DNA of 64,000 bases, from positions 310,093,001-310,157,000 of the forward strand of contig CM038214.1 of NCBI GenBank assembly GCA_021442155.1. The letters are read 5' to 3'. The translations under genes and the position numbers were made by a program. A model generated the notes under the pieces. That model saw only the letters and a program-made list of their open reading frames with translations. It made no database searches and was not told the origin of the DNA. This DNA is from Cymbidium sinense (Eukaryota > Streptophyta > Magnoliopsida > Asparagales > Orchidaceae). Below, piece after piece: positions 20,991 to 31,420 of the stretch (position 1 is the stretch's first letter; each line of letters starts with the position of its first letter).

Positions 20991-23390
20991 TCTCTTTCAT
21001 GTTGAAAGTATTCTTTTTTATGAATCCACCATGATGTGTTTATGGTAGGTGTAAGGAACCTGAGTGGCATTTTATCCTTCATCGACAAAACACAAATACA
21101 ACTACACACAAACATATAAAATAAATACATATCTTTTGTCTGCTACTGAGTTGAGATAACACCAATAGCACTCACTCAAGAGCTACCCTAGGTCGCTACT
21201 GCTACTAAGTGTGTCCCCAGGGTTCTTTCTTTGGATGATGTAAGTCTATTAATTTTTCTTACTTGGCTACACACCAATGAGTGCCTTGTTAGTTTGGCCC
21301 TTACTACGGCAGCTACATCATCATGTTGGCTTTGCTTAAGAAGATGTGAGTCTGCTAGGCTTTCTTCTTGGATTAACCTTCATGCACTGATTGGGTCAAG
21401 TATATTTGAGGTTTAGCATAAGTCCCTTAGTGGCTCTTTCCCTCATGAATGCTTCAAGTCTGGGTCTAGTTCTTCCTCTGGGCTCCTCGCTTAGTAGTCA
21501 TTCTAGGTCAGGTAGCATCTATCCCATCGACGATAGACTATCCCGATGATCAGTTTTGCTTGGAAAGTTGTAAGCCTGCACACTTTCTTTCCAAATTGAT
21601 CGTTACACACCGCGGGCACCTTAGGTTGGTTGGTTTTCTTGTCTAATGGATACACACTCATCTTGATGGATACACCTTAGGTTGGTTGGTTCTTTTTAGG
21701 ATACCACTCATGGTAGATGTAAGTCTATGCTTTTTTTCCTTGAGTTGCCACATACACTTATAGGCTTTCTTTTCGGGCTCGGATAATGCCTAGTAGCACC
21801 TCCCTTGTGGGAACTATATTTCTTTCACGTCCTTTGAAACTCCATTTGGACACTACCTGGGTTACTAACAAATTTGACAGTTCCCCTTTCCTTGTAACCA
21901 CCCCTGTGGCTGGAAAATCCATCTTGTGGGTATGCAGATTCTCCCTTGGTCCATTAAATCTGAGATAGGTCAAGGTCTACATAGCCTTGGTGTGTCTGCA
22001 CCAACAGGTCCATGCAAACATATAAACAATATATATATTCACTTGTGGATTAGAGGACACCCTAGCGGTACATTTTCCCAAGCATGTTTCTTATCTTTAG
22101 GGTAGTGTCGAAAACTCCCTATAGGAATCGTGTGACTACTTGAGTTGATATAAGTCCCAGTGACATTCACTTGGTAGTTTCCCCTAAGTCGGGTTTGATT
22201 TGTTTGCTACCAATAGGTCACCCTGCGGTTGTTCCTGCTTAGAAGATGTAAGTCTATGCCTTCTTCTAACAGTTGCACATGAAGACAACCCCTTAGGTTG
22301 GCTAGCTTTACCCCGAGTAGACTATCCCTTTGGATTTGTAAATGCGAGATAGGACAAGTCTAATAAAGCCCCTTCTTAGTGGTTCCATCCACATGGTCCA
22401 TAAATTAAATCTATCAAATTTGACTAAACTCACATCTCAGTAGATATGCCCTCAATTTGAAATCAAACTAATCCTAACCATATCAAGTCATAAAAATTAA
22501 GATAAAATTAATCGACTACTTTTGAGTTGACATAAGTCCCAGAATTCACTCAATAGTTGCTAGGTTAGGTTTGATTTGTTGTGCATCAACAGTCACCCTG
22601 ATTGTTCCTTGCTTTGGAAGATGTAAGTATGCCTTCTTCTAGCAATCGTTGCACACCGAAAGGGAACCCCTTAGGTTGGCTAGCTCTACCCCACGGTCAG
22701 TAGACTATCCCTTTGGATTTGTAAACTTAGGTATGTCAAGGCGATATAGCCCCTTCTTGTGGGTCTATCATATCGATGGTCCATACATTAACTCAGATTA
22801 AATTAAACCCAATTTGATTTTCCGGTGGAGTTAAATCACACCCTTCTCCCGGTGGAGCCCAAATCATATATAAATAAGTAAAGTAAACAAATGAAATTCA
22901 AAACCAACCTTTCTAGTGGAGCCAAATTAAACCAACTCCTCCATTATTGTATAAATTAAAAAATCCAACTAAACTCTTATCCCCAGCAGATACATCCCTA
23001 AATAAATATATGAAATCAAACTCAAATCCCAATCCCAGGATAGCACGAACTGCTTCTAGTGGAAGGTTCATATACGATCCCAGGGACTCGGTATGTCTTT
23101 AGCGATATGCCTCCATCAATTAAAAAATAAATTAAAGTTGATTTAATCTTTAGGAATATAGATTATTATCCCCAATGGTTCTTCTTTCCATAAATCATAT
23201 AATCAAATCAAATTCAAACCTTATCCCCAGATTTTCTTCTTCTATGCCTAGACATAGACCCTCACATGTCATGTCCAATGCATATGTGATCCCTAGCGGA
23301 TCTCATTCCATGTCCTTGTCATGGAATTCTCATAAATCTTATTTCTTCTCTTATGCACACCTTTAATATTTTAACCAAAAGCCTAACAAT
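20991..23390 (+). repeat. Post-pol / LTR-like region with ~378-bp tandem repeat
   Basis: This non-coding stretch follows the gypsy pol relic. Two clear units of about 375-378 bp lie at 22141-22410 and 22519-22797; both contain GAGTTGA(T/C)ATAAGTCCCAG, AAGATGTAAGT, CCCCTTAGGTTGGCTAGCT and ACTATCCCTTTGGATTTGTA. Looser copies of the same words occur at 21148-21260 and 21540-21740, so the array probably began near 21140. From 22800 to 23160 smaller GGTGGAG and CCCCAG(C/T) words repeat. It is likely the 3' LTR or 3' UTR of the gypsy element; the LTR ends were not identified. Confidence 0.5.
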
Positions 23391-24835
23391 GTATTCATTC
23401 AAATTACATCATCTTAACATTGTAATAAACATTTTATGATTTATGATGGTGCAAGCTCAAACTAACTATACAATATCTAAACATATTATAGTGTGAATTA
23501 ACACTATATTATATTATAATATATGATGTTATATTATAATTTGCTATAATATAATATATTGTCTAACATTACACCTCATTAGAATCACTTAAAGGAACAA
23601 ATAACAAAATTTTCAAAATATGAATAATGTTCATTTTGGATTTAAAATTGTTATTTTTTATTAGAAATGGTACAAAATAGCATAATTTTGGTGTTGCTTC
23701 TTGGTGTGTTCCATGAATTTGGCCAAATTCTTCCATCTCAACCTTCAAATCAACATTTTTGTGAGTTTTGAGCTAATGTATTATAACAAAAGTAAAGCAT
23801 ACTAAAATGTACAATAACATTTAGTAACACACCCCCACATTTATATATATGTGAAGTTATATTGTTATGTACATTATATTTTAATATGCTTTATATAATA
23901 TATTACTTACATTAAACCTTAAAATGAATCACTTTAAGCAAAAAATTTATAAAATTTGGTTGAAAAATGAACATTTATTTTGGATGCAAAATTCCATTCT
24001 TTTGATTAAATGACACACCATAACACACCCAATGATGTTTACCTAAAGCTTACCATAAATTTGGCCAAATCCCATCATCTCAGTCTATAAATCAATATTT
24101 TTTTGAATTATACCAGTACAAACTCTACTACATCATACTATAACAAACTAAAATATGCTAAATAATAAGTAATAATACACAATAGTATATAATGAATGAT
24201 GCTACTATGATATGCATCCTATATTATAATACACTATAACATATATATATTATATTATATTGCATATCACATCACAAGGGATTTCTTAAGATAAAAAATC
24301 ATAAAATTAGTCTAACAATAAAATTATATATTTTAGTCATATCACTTACATATTTTAAATTGAAATAATATATTATGATGTCATGCTCTACCTATTATAA
24401 ATTTGGCCAAATTCCACCATTTTAAAGTCTAAATCAACATTTTTATAAATAATGCTTGTGTAGGCTCGACTGTATGATTGTAAAATGCTAAAGAAGTTAA
24501 AATGCATAGAACAATATATTATGATATATGATGTTATACTGTGCTACAACATATAATATTTATTTTGAACATAAAATCTTATTTTTTAGACTACAAGTGG
24601 CGTAGCACACCTTTGGTACTACAACCTAATTCCCATTTCAAATTTAACAAATTTCATCATCTAATTTATTAAATTAATATTTTTATGATTTGTATTAATA
24701 TAGACTATAGGGCATAATACCATAATATACTAAAACATTTCAAAACATCTTATAACATCCAAAAACACATCACTACATGCTCAAATATATGATGCTACAT
24801 TATACTATAATATATAGTATTATAATATGATTTAG
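23391..24835. repeat. ~342-bp AT-rich satellite array (copy 1)
   Basis: The anchor TTTGGCCAAAT and its variants recur at 23718, 24060 and 24402, spaced 342 and 342 bp, and a variant follows at 24643 (241 bp later). An earlier degenerate unit starts near 23396. Each unit also contains a CATCATCT-like word, an AACATTTTTATGA word and TATATTATA-rich DNA. No coding sequence is seen. Most of the array, from about 23960, is repeated at 29829-30720 with the same unequal spacing. Confidence 0.8.
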
Positions 24836-25299
24836 GGTTATGGTTTAGGGTATTCAAATCTCTAATAGTCAAGGGAAAGTCTCTTAAGACATTTTCTTTA
24901 GCTACCACAACTATGTTAGGATTAGGTCATTCCTTAGATCTACTTTATGACATCTTTATTCAAGGTATAGGGTTAGGTTTAGGTTATTAGGATTAAGGTT
25001 AGTTTAGGTTTATGGTTTTAGGGTTTAGGGTTTGGGTTTAGGGTTTTGGTTTAGGGTTGTAGGTTTTAGGGTTTAAAGTTTATTTTAGGGTTTAGGGTTT
25101 AGGGTTTAGGATTTTAGGGTTTAAGGTTTATGGTTTAGTGTTTAGGTTTTACAGTTTAGGATTTACAGTTTATGGTTTAGGGTTTAGTATTTAGGATTTA
25201 GGGTTTTTAGGGTTTAGAGTTTAGGGTTTAAGGTTTAGGGTTCAAGGTTAGGTTTTAGGTTTAGAGTTTAAGTTTTAGTTTAGGGTTTAGTATTTAAGG
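24836..25299 (+). repeat. Degenerate telomere-like block 3
   Basis: TTTAGGG-like units begin around 24830, are interrupted at 24850-24965 by about 115 bp (AATCTCTAATAG to ATCTTTATTCAAGG) that is also found at 30720-30835, and then run to the poly(T) of the next retrocopy. All are plus-strand G-rich. Confidence 0.85.
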
Positions 25300-25774
25300 T
25301 TTTTTTAACAAAGAACAAAATCGATTCAACATTCCTTCTTTTGATTTCATCAACCAAGTAGCACAAGTTTTCTAAGACACAAGCGATGACATATATAAAA
25401 AAAGCACCCAAGAGTAAATCAAAACTCTAGATTAGTAGAACCATCTCTACTATAAAATAGTTCCATAAGTAGCGGTCATCGACCATTCTTCAATTTCTCT
25501 AGTTTCCATCGAACCACCACGCCTCTGTAGCGAGGATCGCCATCATATCCCGATCACTCCCTCTACCACCATATATAACCTCCATGGCTTCTCCCACCTC
25601 CGTAACCACCACTACTCCGACCACCACCACCATATCCACTTGCACCTCTAAATCCCCCACTACCATTGCGATACCTGCCACCTCTGCTTCGCCTCTGCCT
25701 TCGCTTCCACCATTATATCTTGACTAAACCTAGTTGACGGTGATGTTCTCGCCGTCAAGGTTTTTCCCATTCTT
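25300..25774 (-). pseudogene. Glycine-rich RNA-binding protein retrocopy 1
   Basis: Read on the minus strand, the copy starts in NGKNLDGENITVN, the end of an RRM in plant glycine-rich RNA-binding proteins. It runs through a Gly/Arg/Tyr-rich part (YGGGGRSSGGYGGGRSHGGY) and ends DGN-stop-RN-stop at 25490. The 3' UTR follows, then poly(A), seen as seven T at 25300-25306. The tryptophan codon before RN has become TAG, and the arginine/glycine part has further breaks. The poly(A) tail indicates a processed mRNA copy. The 5' truncation just before AATGGG, next to TTAGGG, is the same in copies 2 and 3. I infer one retroposition followed by duplication. Confidence 0.82.
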
Positions 25775-27964
25775 AGGGTTTAGGGTTAGTTTAGGTATTT
25801 GGGTTGGTTTAGGGTTTAGGGTTTAGAGTTTAGGGTTTGGGGTTTAGGATTAGGTTGTAAGTTTTAGGGTTTAGGTTTAGGGTTTAGGGTTTATTTTTTA
25901 GGGTTTAGGGTTTAGGGTTTAGGGTTTAGGGTTTTAAGATTTAGGGTTAAGGTTTAGCATTTAGGGTTTAGGGTTTAGAGTTTTTAGTGTTTAGGGTTTA
26001 GGTTTAGTTTAGTTTAGGGTTAGTTTTTTGGGTTTAGGATTTAGGGTTTAGGTTTTTTAAAAAAAATTAAGTAAACAATGACTTTAGGTTTATTTAGTTT
26101 ATTTTTTATTTATTTGAGTTTATTATATTTTTTATTTTTATTTAGGTTTATTTTTATTTTTATCTTATTTAGTTTTTTATTTTAGGTTTATTTATTTTAG
26201 TTTAGGATTTTTATTTTAGTTTATTTTTTAGGTTTAGGTTTACTTTTTAGTTGAGTTTCACTTTTATTTTATTTTTTTAGGTTTAGGTTTTTTTTATTTT
26301 TGGGTTTTAGTTTAGTTTTTTAATTTATTTTTTTAGGTTTAGGTTTTAGGTTTTTAATTTAGGTTTATTTTTAGGTTTAATTTTTTAGTTTAGGTTTAGG
26401 TTTATTTTTAGTTTATTTTCTTTTATTTAGTCTAAGTTTAGGTTGAGGTTTAGGTTTAGGTTTATGTTTTATTTATTTTAGTTTAGTTTATTTTAGTTTT
26501 GGTTTAGATTTATTTTATTTTGTTTATTTTATTTTTATTTTAGGTTTAGGTTTTATTTTTTATTTACTTTTAGGTTTTTTTTAGGTTTGGATTTTTATTT
26601 AGTTTTTATTTTATTTTATTTTAGGTTTATTTTATTTTTATTTTAAGTTTAGTTTTTATTTTATTTAGGTTTTTTATTTTTTAGTTTAGTTTAAGTTTTT
26701 ATTTATTTTATTTTGATTTAGTTTTTATTTTTTATTTTATTTTCTTTTTAACTTTAGGCAATGGTTTCAGTTTAGTTAATGTTTTTATTTTATTTTATTT
26801 TTTATTTTATTTTTGTTTAGATTTATTTATTTATTTTATTTTTAGATTTTATTTAGTTTAGGTTTAGGTTTTTAGCTTTTTAGGATTTAGGATTTAGGGT
26901 TAGTTTAGGGTTTAAGGTTTAGGGTTAGGGTTTTATTTATTTATTTATTTTTTTTAAATTTTTATTAAAATAAGTAAACTCATACATTTAGATTTATTTT
27001 ATTTATTTTACTGATTTTAATTAATTTAATTTTTTATTTTTATTTAGTTTAGTTTATTTATTTTAGGTTTATTTCTTTTAGTTTAGGTTTTTTATTTTAG
27101 TTTATTTTTTAGGTTTAGGTTTAGGTTTAGGTTTATTTTTTAGTTTAGTTTTATTTTTTTAGGTTTATGCTTTAATTTTATTTTATTTTTTAGTTTTAGG
27201 TTTTATTTTTTATTTCTTAGTTTAGGTTTATATTTTTAATTTATTTTTTTAGGTTTAGGGTTTAGGTTTTTATTTTAGGTTTAGCTTTATTCTTGGTTTA
27301 TTTTATTTTATAAAGGATTTAGGTTTAAGTTTAGGTTTAGTTTATTTTAGGTTTAAGTTTAGGTTTTCTTTATTTTTGTTTAGTTTATTTTAGTTTAGAT
27401 TTAGGTTTATTTTATTTTTATTTTAGGTTTAGGGGTTTTTTTAGTTTAGGTTTAGATTTCTTATTTTTTATTTTTAAGTTTATTTTTTAGGTTTAGGTTT
27501 TATTTAGTTTTATTTTATTTTTTATTTTATTAGGTTTTATTTTTTTAGTTTACTTTAGGTTTTATTTATTTTATTTTAGTTTAATGTTTATTTTTATTTT
27601 ATTTTCTTTTAAATTTAGGTTTAGGTTTATGTTTTAATTTATGTTTTATTTTATTTTATTTATTTTATTATTTTGGTTTAGGTTTCTTTATTTATTTTAT
27701 TTTTAGATTTTATTTAATTTAAGTTTATGTTATTAGCTTTTTAGGGTTTAGGGTTTAGGGTTAGTAGAGGGCTTAGGGTTTAGGGTTTAGGATTTAGGAT
27801 TTAAGGTTAGGGTTTAGGGTTTAGTGCTTAGGGTTTAGGTTTTAGGGTGTAGGGTTTAGAGTTTAGGGTTTTAGGTTTTTAGTGTTTAGAGTTTAAAGTT
27901 TAGGGTTTAGGTTTTAGGTATATGGTTCTAGTTTTAATTAGGATTTAAGGGTTTTTGTTTTTGA
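25775..27964 (+). repeat. Telomere-like block 4: TTTAGGG, two T-rich units, TTTAGGG
   Basis: 25775-26057 and 27741-27964 are TTTAGGG-rich. 26058-26930 and 26950-27740 are two successive T-rich (type B) units of about 890 bp. Each starts with an A-run and AAGTAAAC word, and both share the internal order of TTTATTTAG, TTTTAGGTTTATTTATTTTAG and GTTTATTTTTTAGGTTTAGG words. Both end in AGCTTTTTAGG. No gene is visible. Confidence 0.82.
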
Positions 27965-28440
27965 TTTTTTAACAGAGAATAAATTTAGATTCAACATTTC
28001 TTCCTTTCGATTTTATCAACCAAGTAACACACCAAGTTTTCTAAGACACAAGTGACGACATAGATAAAAAATTAGCACACATAGAGCAAATCAAAAACCT
28101 TAGATAACTAGAACCATCTCTATTATAAAGACACAGTTTTGTAAGCAGCAGATTGCATTGATCATTCTTCAGTTTCTCCAGTTCCCATCAGAACCACCTC
28201 TTCTTGAGATCCACCATCATATCCCGATCTCTCGCTCCACCACCACCACGTTGTTGTCTCTCGGTCCTCCCACCTCCATAACCACCATTGCTCTAACCAC
28301 CACCTCCATATCCACCAGCACCTGCAGATCCCCCACCACCACTATGATAATCAATGCCTTCACCTTTGCCTCCACCACCAGATCTAGGCTAAGCCTGGTT
28401 GATGGTGATGTTCCTGCCATCAAGGTTCTACCCATTCTTA
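27965..28440 (-). pseudogene. Glycine-rich RNA-binding protein retrocopy 2
   Basis: This has the same structure as copy 1: truncation next to TTAGGG at 28440, NG.NLDG.NITIN-like RRM end, a Gly-rich part, and an end that reads SDGNWRN and a stop at 28169-28171, here with the tryptophan intact. The 3' UTR runs to poly(T) at 27965-27970. The Gly-rich segment shows frameshifts, seen as GGGGSAGAGGYGGGG in one frame. The shared UTR words (CATCAACCAAGTAACACACC, TTTTCTAAGACACAAG) prove common origin with copies 1, 3 and 4. It is not functional, having lost nearly the whole RRM. Confidence 0.83.
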
Positions 28441-28969
28441 GGGTTTAGGTATAGGTATAGGTTTATTTTTTAATTTATTTAGTTACTTTAGGTTTAGGTT
28501 TAGGGTTTGGGGTTTAGTGTTTAGGGTTTAGGTTAGGGTTTAGGGTTTAGGGTTTAGGGTTTAGGATTTAAGGTGTAGGGTTTAGGGTGTATGATTTAGG
28601 GTTTAGGATTTAGGGTTTTGGGGTTAATGCTTTTAGGGTTTAAGGTTTAGGATTAGGATTTAGGGTTTATATTTTAAGGTTTAGGGTTATTGAGGGTTTA
28701 GGGTATAGGTTTTAGGGTTTAGGGTCTAGGGTTAAGGATTTAAGGTTTAAGGTTTAGGGTTTAGGTTTAGGGTTAGTTGAGGGTTTAGGGTTTGGGGTTT
28801 AGGGTTTAGGGTTACAGTTTAGGGTTTAGGGTTTAAGGTTTAGGGTTTTTAGGGTTTAGGGTTAGGATTTTTTATTTTTTATTTTTATTTTTATTTTTAG
28901 GGTTTAGGGTTTAGAGTTTAGGTTTTAGGTTTAGGGTTCAAGTTTTAGTTTAGGGTTTAAAGTTTTTAG
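28441..28969 (+). repeat. Degenerate telomere-like block 5
   Basis: TTTAGGG-rich plus-strand repeat between retrocopies 2 and 3, with several exact units in tandem near 28530-28560. No gene is present. Confidence 0.88.
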
Positions 28970-29408
28970 TTTTTTAACAGAGACTAAATATAAATTCAAC
29001 ATTTCTTCTTTTCGATTTCATCAACCAAGTAACACACTAAGTTTTTTAAGACACAAGCGATGATATAGATAAAAATAAGCACGCATAGATCAAATCAAAA
29101 AACTTAGATAAATAGATCTATCTCTACTGTAAAGACACGCTTAGAAAGTGGTCGGTCGTTCTTCAATTTCTCAGTTCATCGAACCACCCCATCCTCTCGT
29201 AGCGGGATCCACCATTATATCATTGATCTCTCCCCATGCCAGTTACCTTCATTGCTCCTCTGCCTCCATAACCACTACTCGATCACCACCTCCATATCAC
29301 CAGCACCTCCAGATCATCTACCACCCGCCATAATGCGCCTCGACTTTACCTCCATCGTTAGATCCCGCGTTGATAGTGATGTTCCTACCATCGGCTTTTA
29401 CCCATTCT
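28970..29408 (-). pseudogene. Glycine-rich RNA-binding protein retrocopy 3
   Basis: It starts with poly(T) at 28970-28975, then the shared 3' UTR (ACACTAAGTTTTTTAAGACA, GATATAGATAAAAATAAGCA), then a more decayed Gly-rich coding part, and the same truncation point before TTAGTGTTTAGG at 29408. Deletions have shortened it relative to copies 1 and 2 (for example the RRM end near 29390 reads CCTACCATCGGCTTTTACCC). No open frame of useful length remains. Confidence 0.8.
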
Positions 29409-29828
29409 TAGTGTTTAGGTTTATTAGGTTTAAGGTTTAGGTTTAGTTTTTAATTTATTTAGGTACTTTAAGTTTAGGTTTAGGATTAGGGTTTAGGGTT
29501 TTAGGGTTTAGGGTTTGGGGTTAGGGTTTATGATTTTATAGTTTAGGGTTTAGGGTTAGGGTTTAGGGTTTAGTGTTTAGGGTTTAGTGTTTAAGCTTTA
29601 GGGTTTAGGGTTTTGAGCATTTAGGGTTTAGGGTTAGCATAGGGTTTAGGGTTTATTTAGGGTTTGTTTAGGTTTAAGGCTTTAGGCTTTAGGGTTAAGT
29701 GTTTCTAGGGTCTTGTGTTGAAGGTTTAGGGTTAGTTTACGGCTTAGGGTTTAGAGTTTTAGGGTTTAGGGTTTAGTGTTTAGGGTTTAAGGTTAGTGTT
29801 ATGGTTTAGGGTTTAGGATTTAGGGTTT
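29409..29828 (+). repeat. Degenerate telomere-like block 6
   Basis: TTTAGGG-rich plus-strand repeat that ends abruptly at TTTAGGGTTTGATTGAAAAA, where the duplicated satellite begins. No gene is present. Confidence 0.88.
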
Positions 29829-30839
29829 GATTGAAAAATGAACATTTATTTTGGATGCAAAATTCCATTATTTTGATTAAATGACATGCCATAGCACACC
29901 CCAATGATGTTCCTTGAAGCTTACTTTAAATTTGGCCAAATCCCATCATCTCAACCTATAAATTAGTATTTTTATGAATTGTACTTGTACAACTCTACTA
30001 CATCATACTATAATAAACTAAAATATGCTAAATAATAGGTAGTAATACATAATAGTATGCTATAATGCATGATGCTACACTATGTTATGGCATCCTATAT
30101 TATAATACACTATAACATGTTATATTATATTATATTACATATCACATCACAAGGGATTGTTTAAGATAAAAAACCATAAAATTAGTCTAAATAATAAAAA
30201 ACTATATATTTTGATCATCTCACTTACATATTTTAAATTGAAAGAATATATTATGATGCCATGCTTTACCTATTATGAATTTGGCCAAATTCTACCATTT
30301 AAAGTCTAAATCAACATTTTTATAAATAATGCTAGTGTAGGCTCGACTGCATGATTGTAAAATACTAAATGAATTTAAAATGTGCAGAATAATAAATTAT
30401 GATATATGATGTTATACTATGCAACAACATATAATATTTATTTTGAGCATTAAATTTTAGTTTTTATACTACTAGTGGCGTAGCACACCTTTGGTACTAC
30501 AACTTAATTCCCACTTCAAATTTAACAAATTTCATCATTTAATTTATTAAATCAATATTTTTATGATTTATATTAATATAGACAATAGTCCACAATACCG
30601 TAATATACTTAAACATTTCAAAACATCTTATAACATCCAAAAAATTATCACTACATGCCCAAATATATGATGCTACATTACACTATAATATATGGTATTA
30701 TAATATGATTTAGGGTATTCAAATCTATAATAGTAAAGGGAAAGTCTCTTGAAGACATTTTCTTTAGCTACCATAACTATGTTAATATTAAGTTATTCTT
30801 TAGATCTACTCCTAATGATATCTTTATTCAATGTTTAGG
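29829..30839. repeat. ~342-bp AT-rich satellite array (copy 2, duplicated)
   Basis: This is a close copy of about 23960-24965. The TTTGGCCAAAT anchors fall at 29931 and 30280 and the TTTAACAAATT variant at 30521, giving 349 and 241 bp spacings as in copy 1 (342 and 241). The following ~115 bp (AATCTATAATAG to CTTTATTCAATG) also match, but the short TTTAGGGTTATGG stretch found at 24834-24850 in copy 1 is shorter here. The copies are ~5.87 kb apart. Confidence 0.85.
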
Positions 30840-31090
30840 GTTTAGGGTTTAGAGTTGCTTTTTAGGTTTAGGGCTTTGGGGTTTAGGGTTTATGGTTTAG
30901 GTATGTATGTTTTAGTGTTTAGGGTTTGGTGTTTACGGTTTAGGGTTTTAGGGTTTAGGGTTTAGTGTTTAGGGTTCAGGGTTTCTAGGGTTTAGGGTTT
31001 AGGGTTTAGTGTTTAGGGTTCAGGGTTTAGGTTTTAAGTTTAGGTTTTATGTTTAGGTTTAAATTTTAGTTTAGGGTTTAGGGTTTAAGG
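30840..31090 (+). repeat. Degenerate telomere-like block 7
   Basis: TTTAGGG-rich plus-strand repeat between the duplicated satellite and retrocopy 4. Its position mirrors that of block 3. Confidence 0.85.
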
Positions 31091-31420
31091 TTTTCTTTTA
31101 ATATTGAACAAATTCAGATTCAACATTTCTTCTTTCTGATTTCATCAATCAAATAGCACACCAAGTTTTCTAAGACACAAGTGATGATGTAGATAAAAAA
31201 TGAGCACCCATAGAGCAAATCAAAAACCCTAGATAAGTAGACCGTCCCTACTAAAGACATAGTTCCCATAATTGCCTCTTGAAGAGTCAATCATATCCCG
31301 ATCTCTCCCTCCACCACGGTTGAACCTCAATTCTCCACCCACCTCCACCACCTGCTTCACCACCTCTCCATATCCACCAGGACCTCTAGATCCATAAGCA
31401 GCAGATCATATTGGAAACTT
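31091..31420 (-). pseudogene. Glycine-rich RNA-binding protein retrocopy 4, shortened
   Basis: Poly(T) with one interruption at 31091-31099 is followed by the shared 3' UTR (CAACATTTCTTCTTTCTGAT, CACACCAAGTTTTCTAAGAC) and a short Gly-rich remnant (TCCATATCCACCAGGACCTC on the plus strand). It ends at about 31400 with AGCAGATCATATTGG, so it lacks the RRM end kept in copies 1-3. This is the retrocopy that belongs to the second half of the segmental duplication. Confidence 0.75.

Noticed and set aside
23175..23366. Short plus-strand frame after the gypsy element
   Set aside because: It lies in LTR-like AT-rich sequence, has no recognisable motif and is of a length expected by chance.
25499..25681. 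Valine-rich minus-strand frame, and the plus-strand Ser/Thr/Pro-rich frames near 28158 and 29148
   Set aside because: These are out-of-frame or antisense readings of the glycine-rich RNA-binding protein retrocopy.
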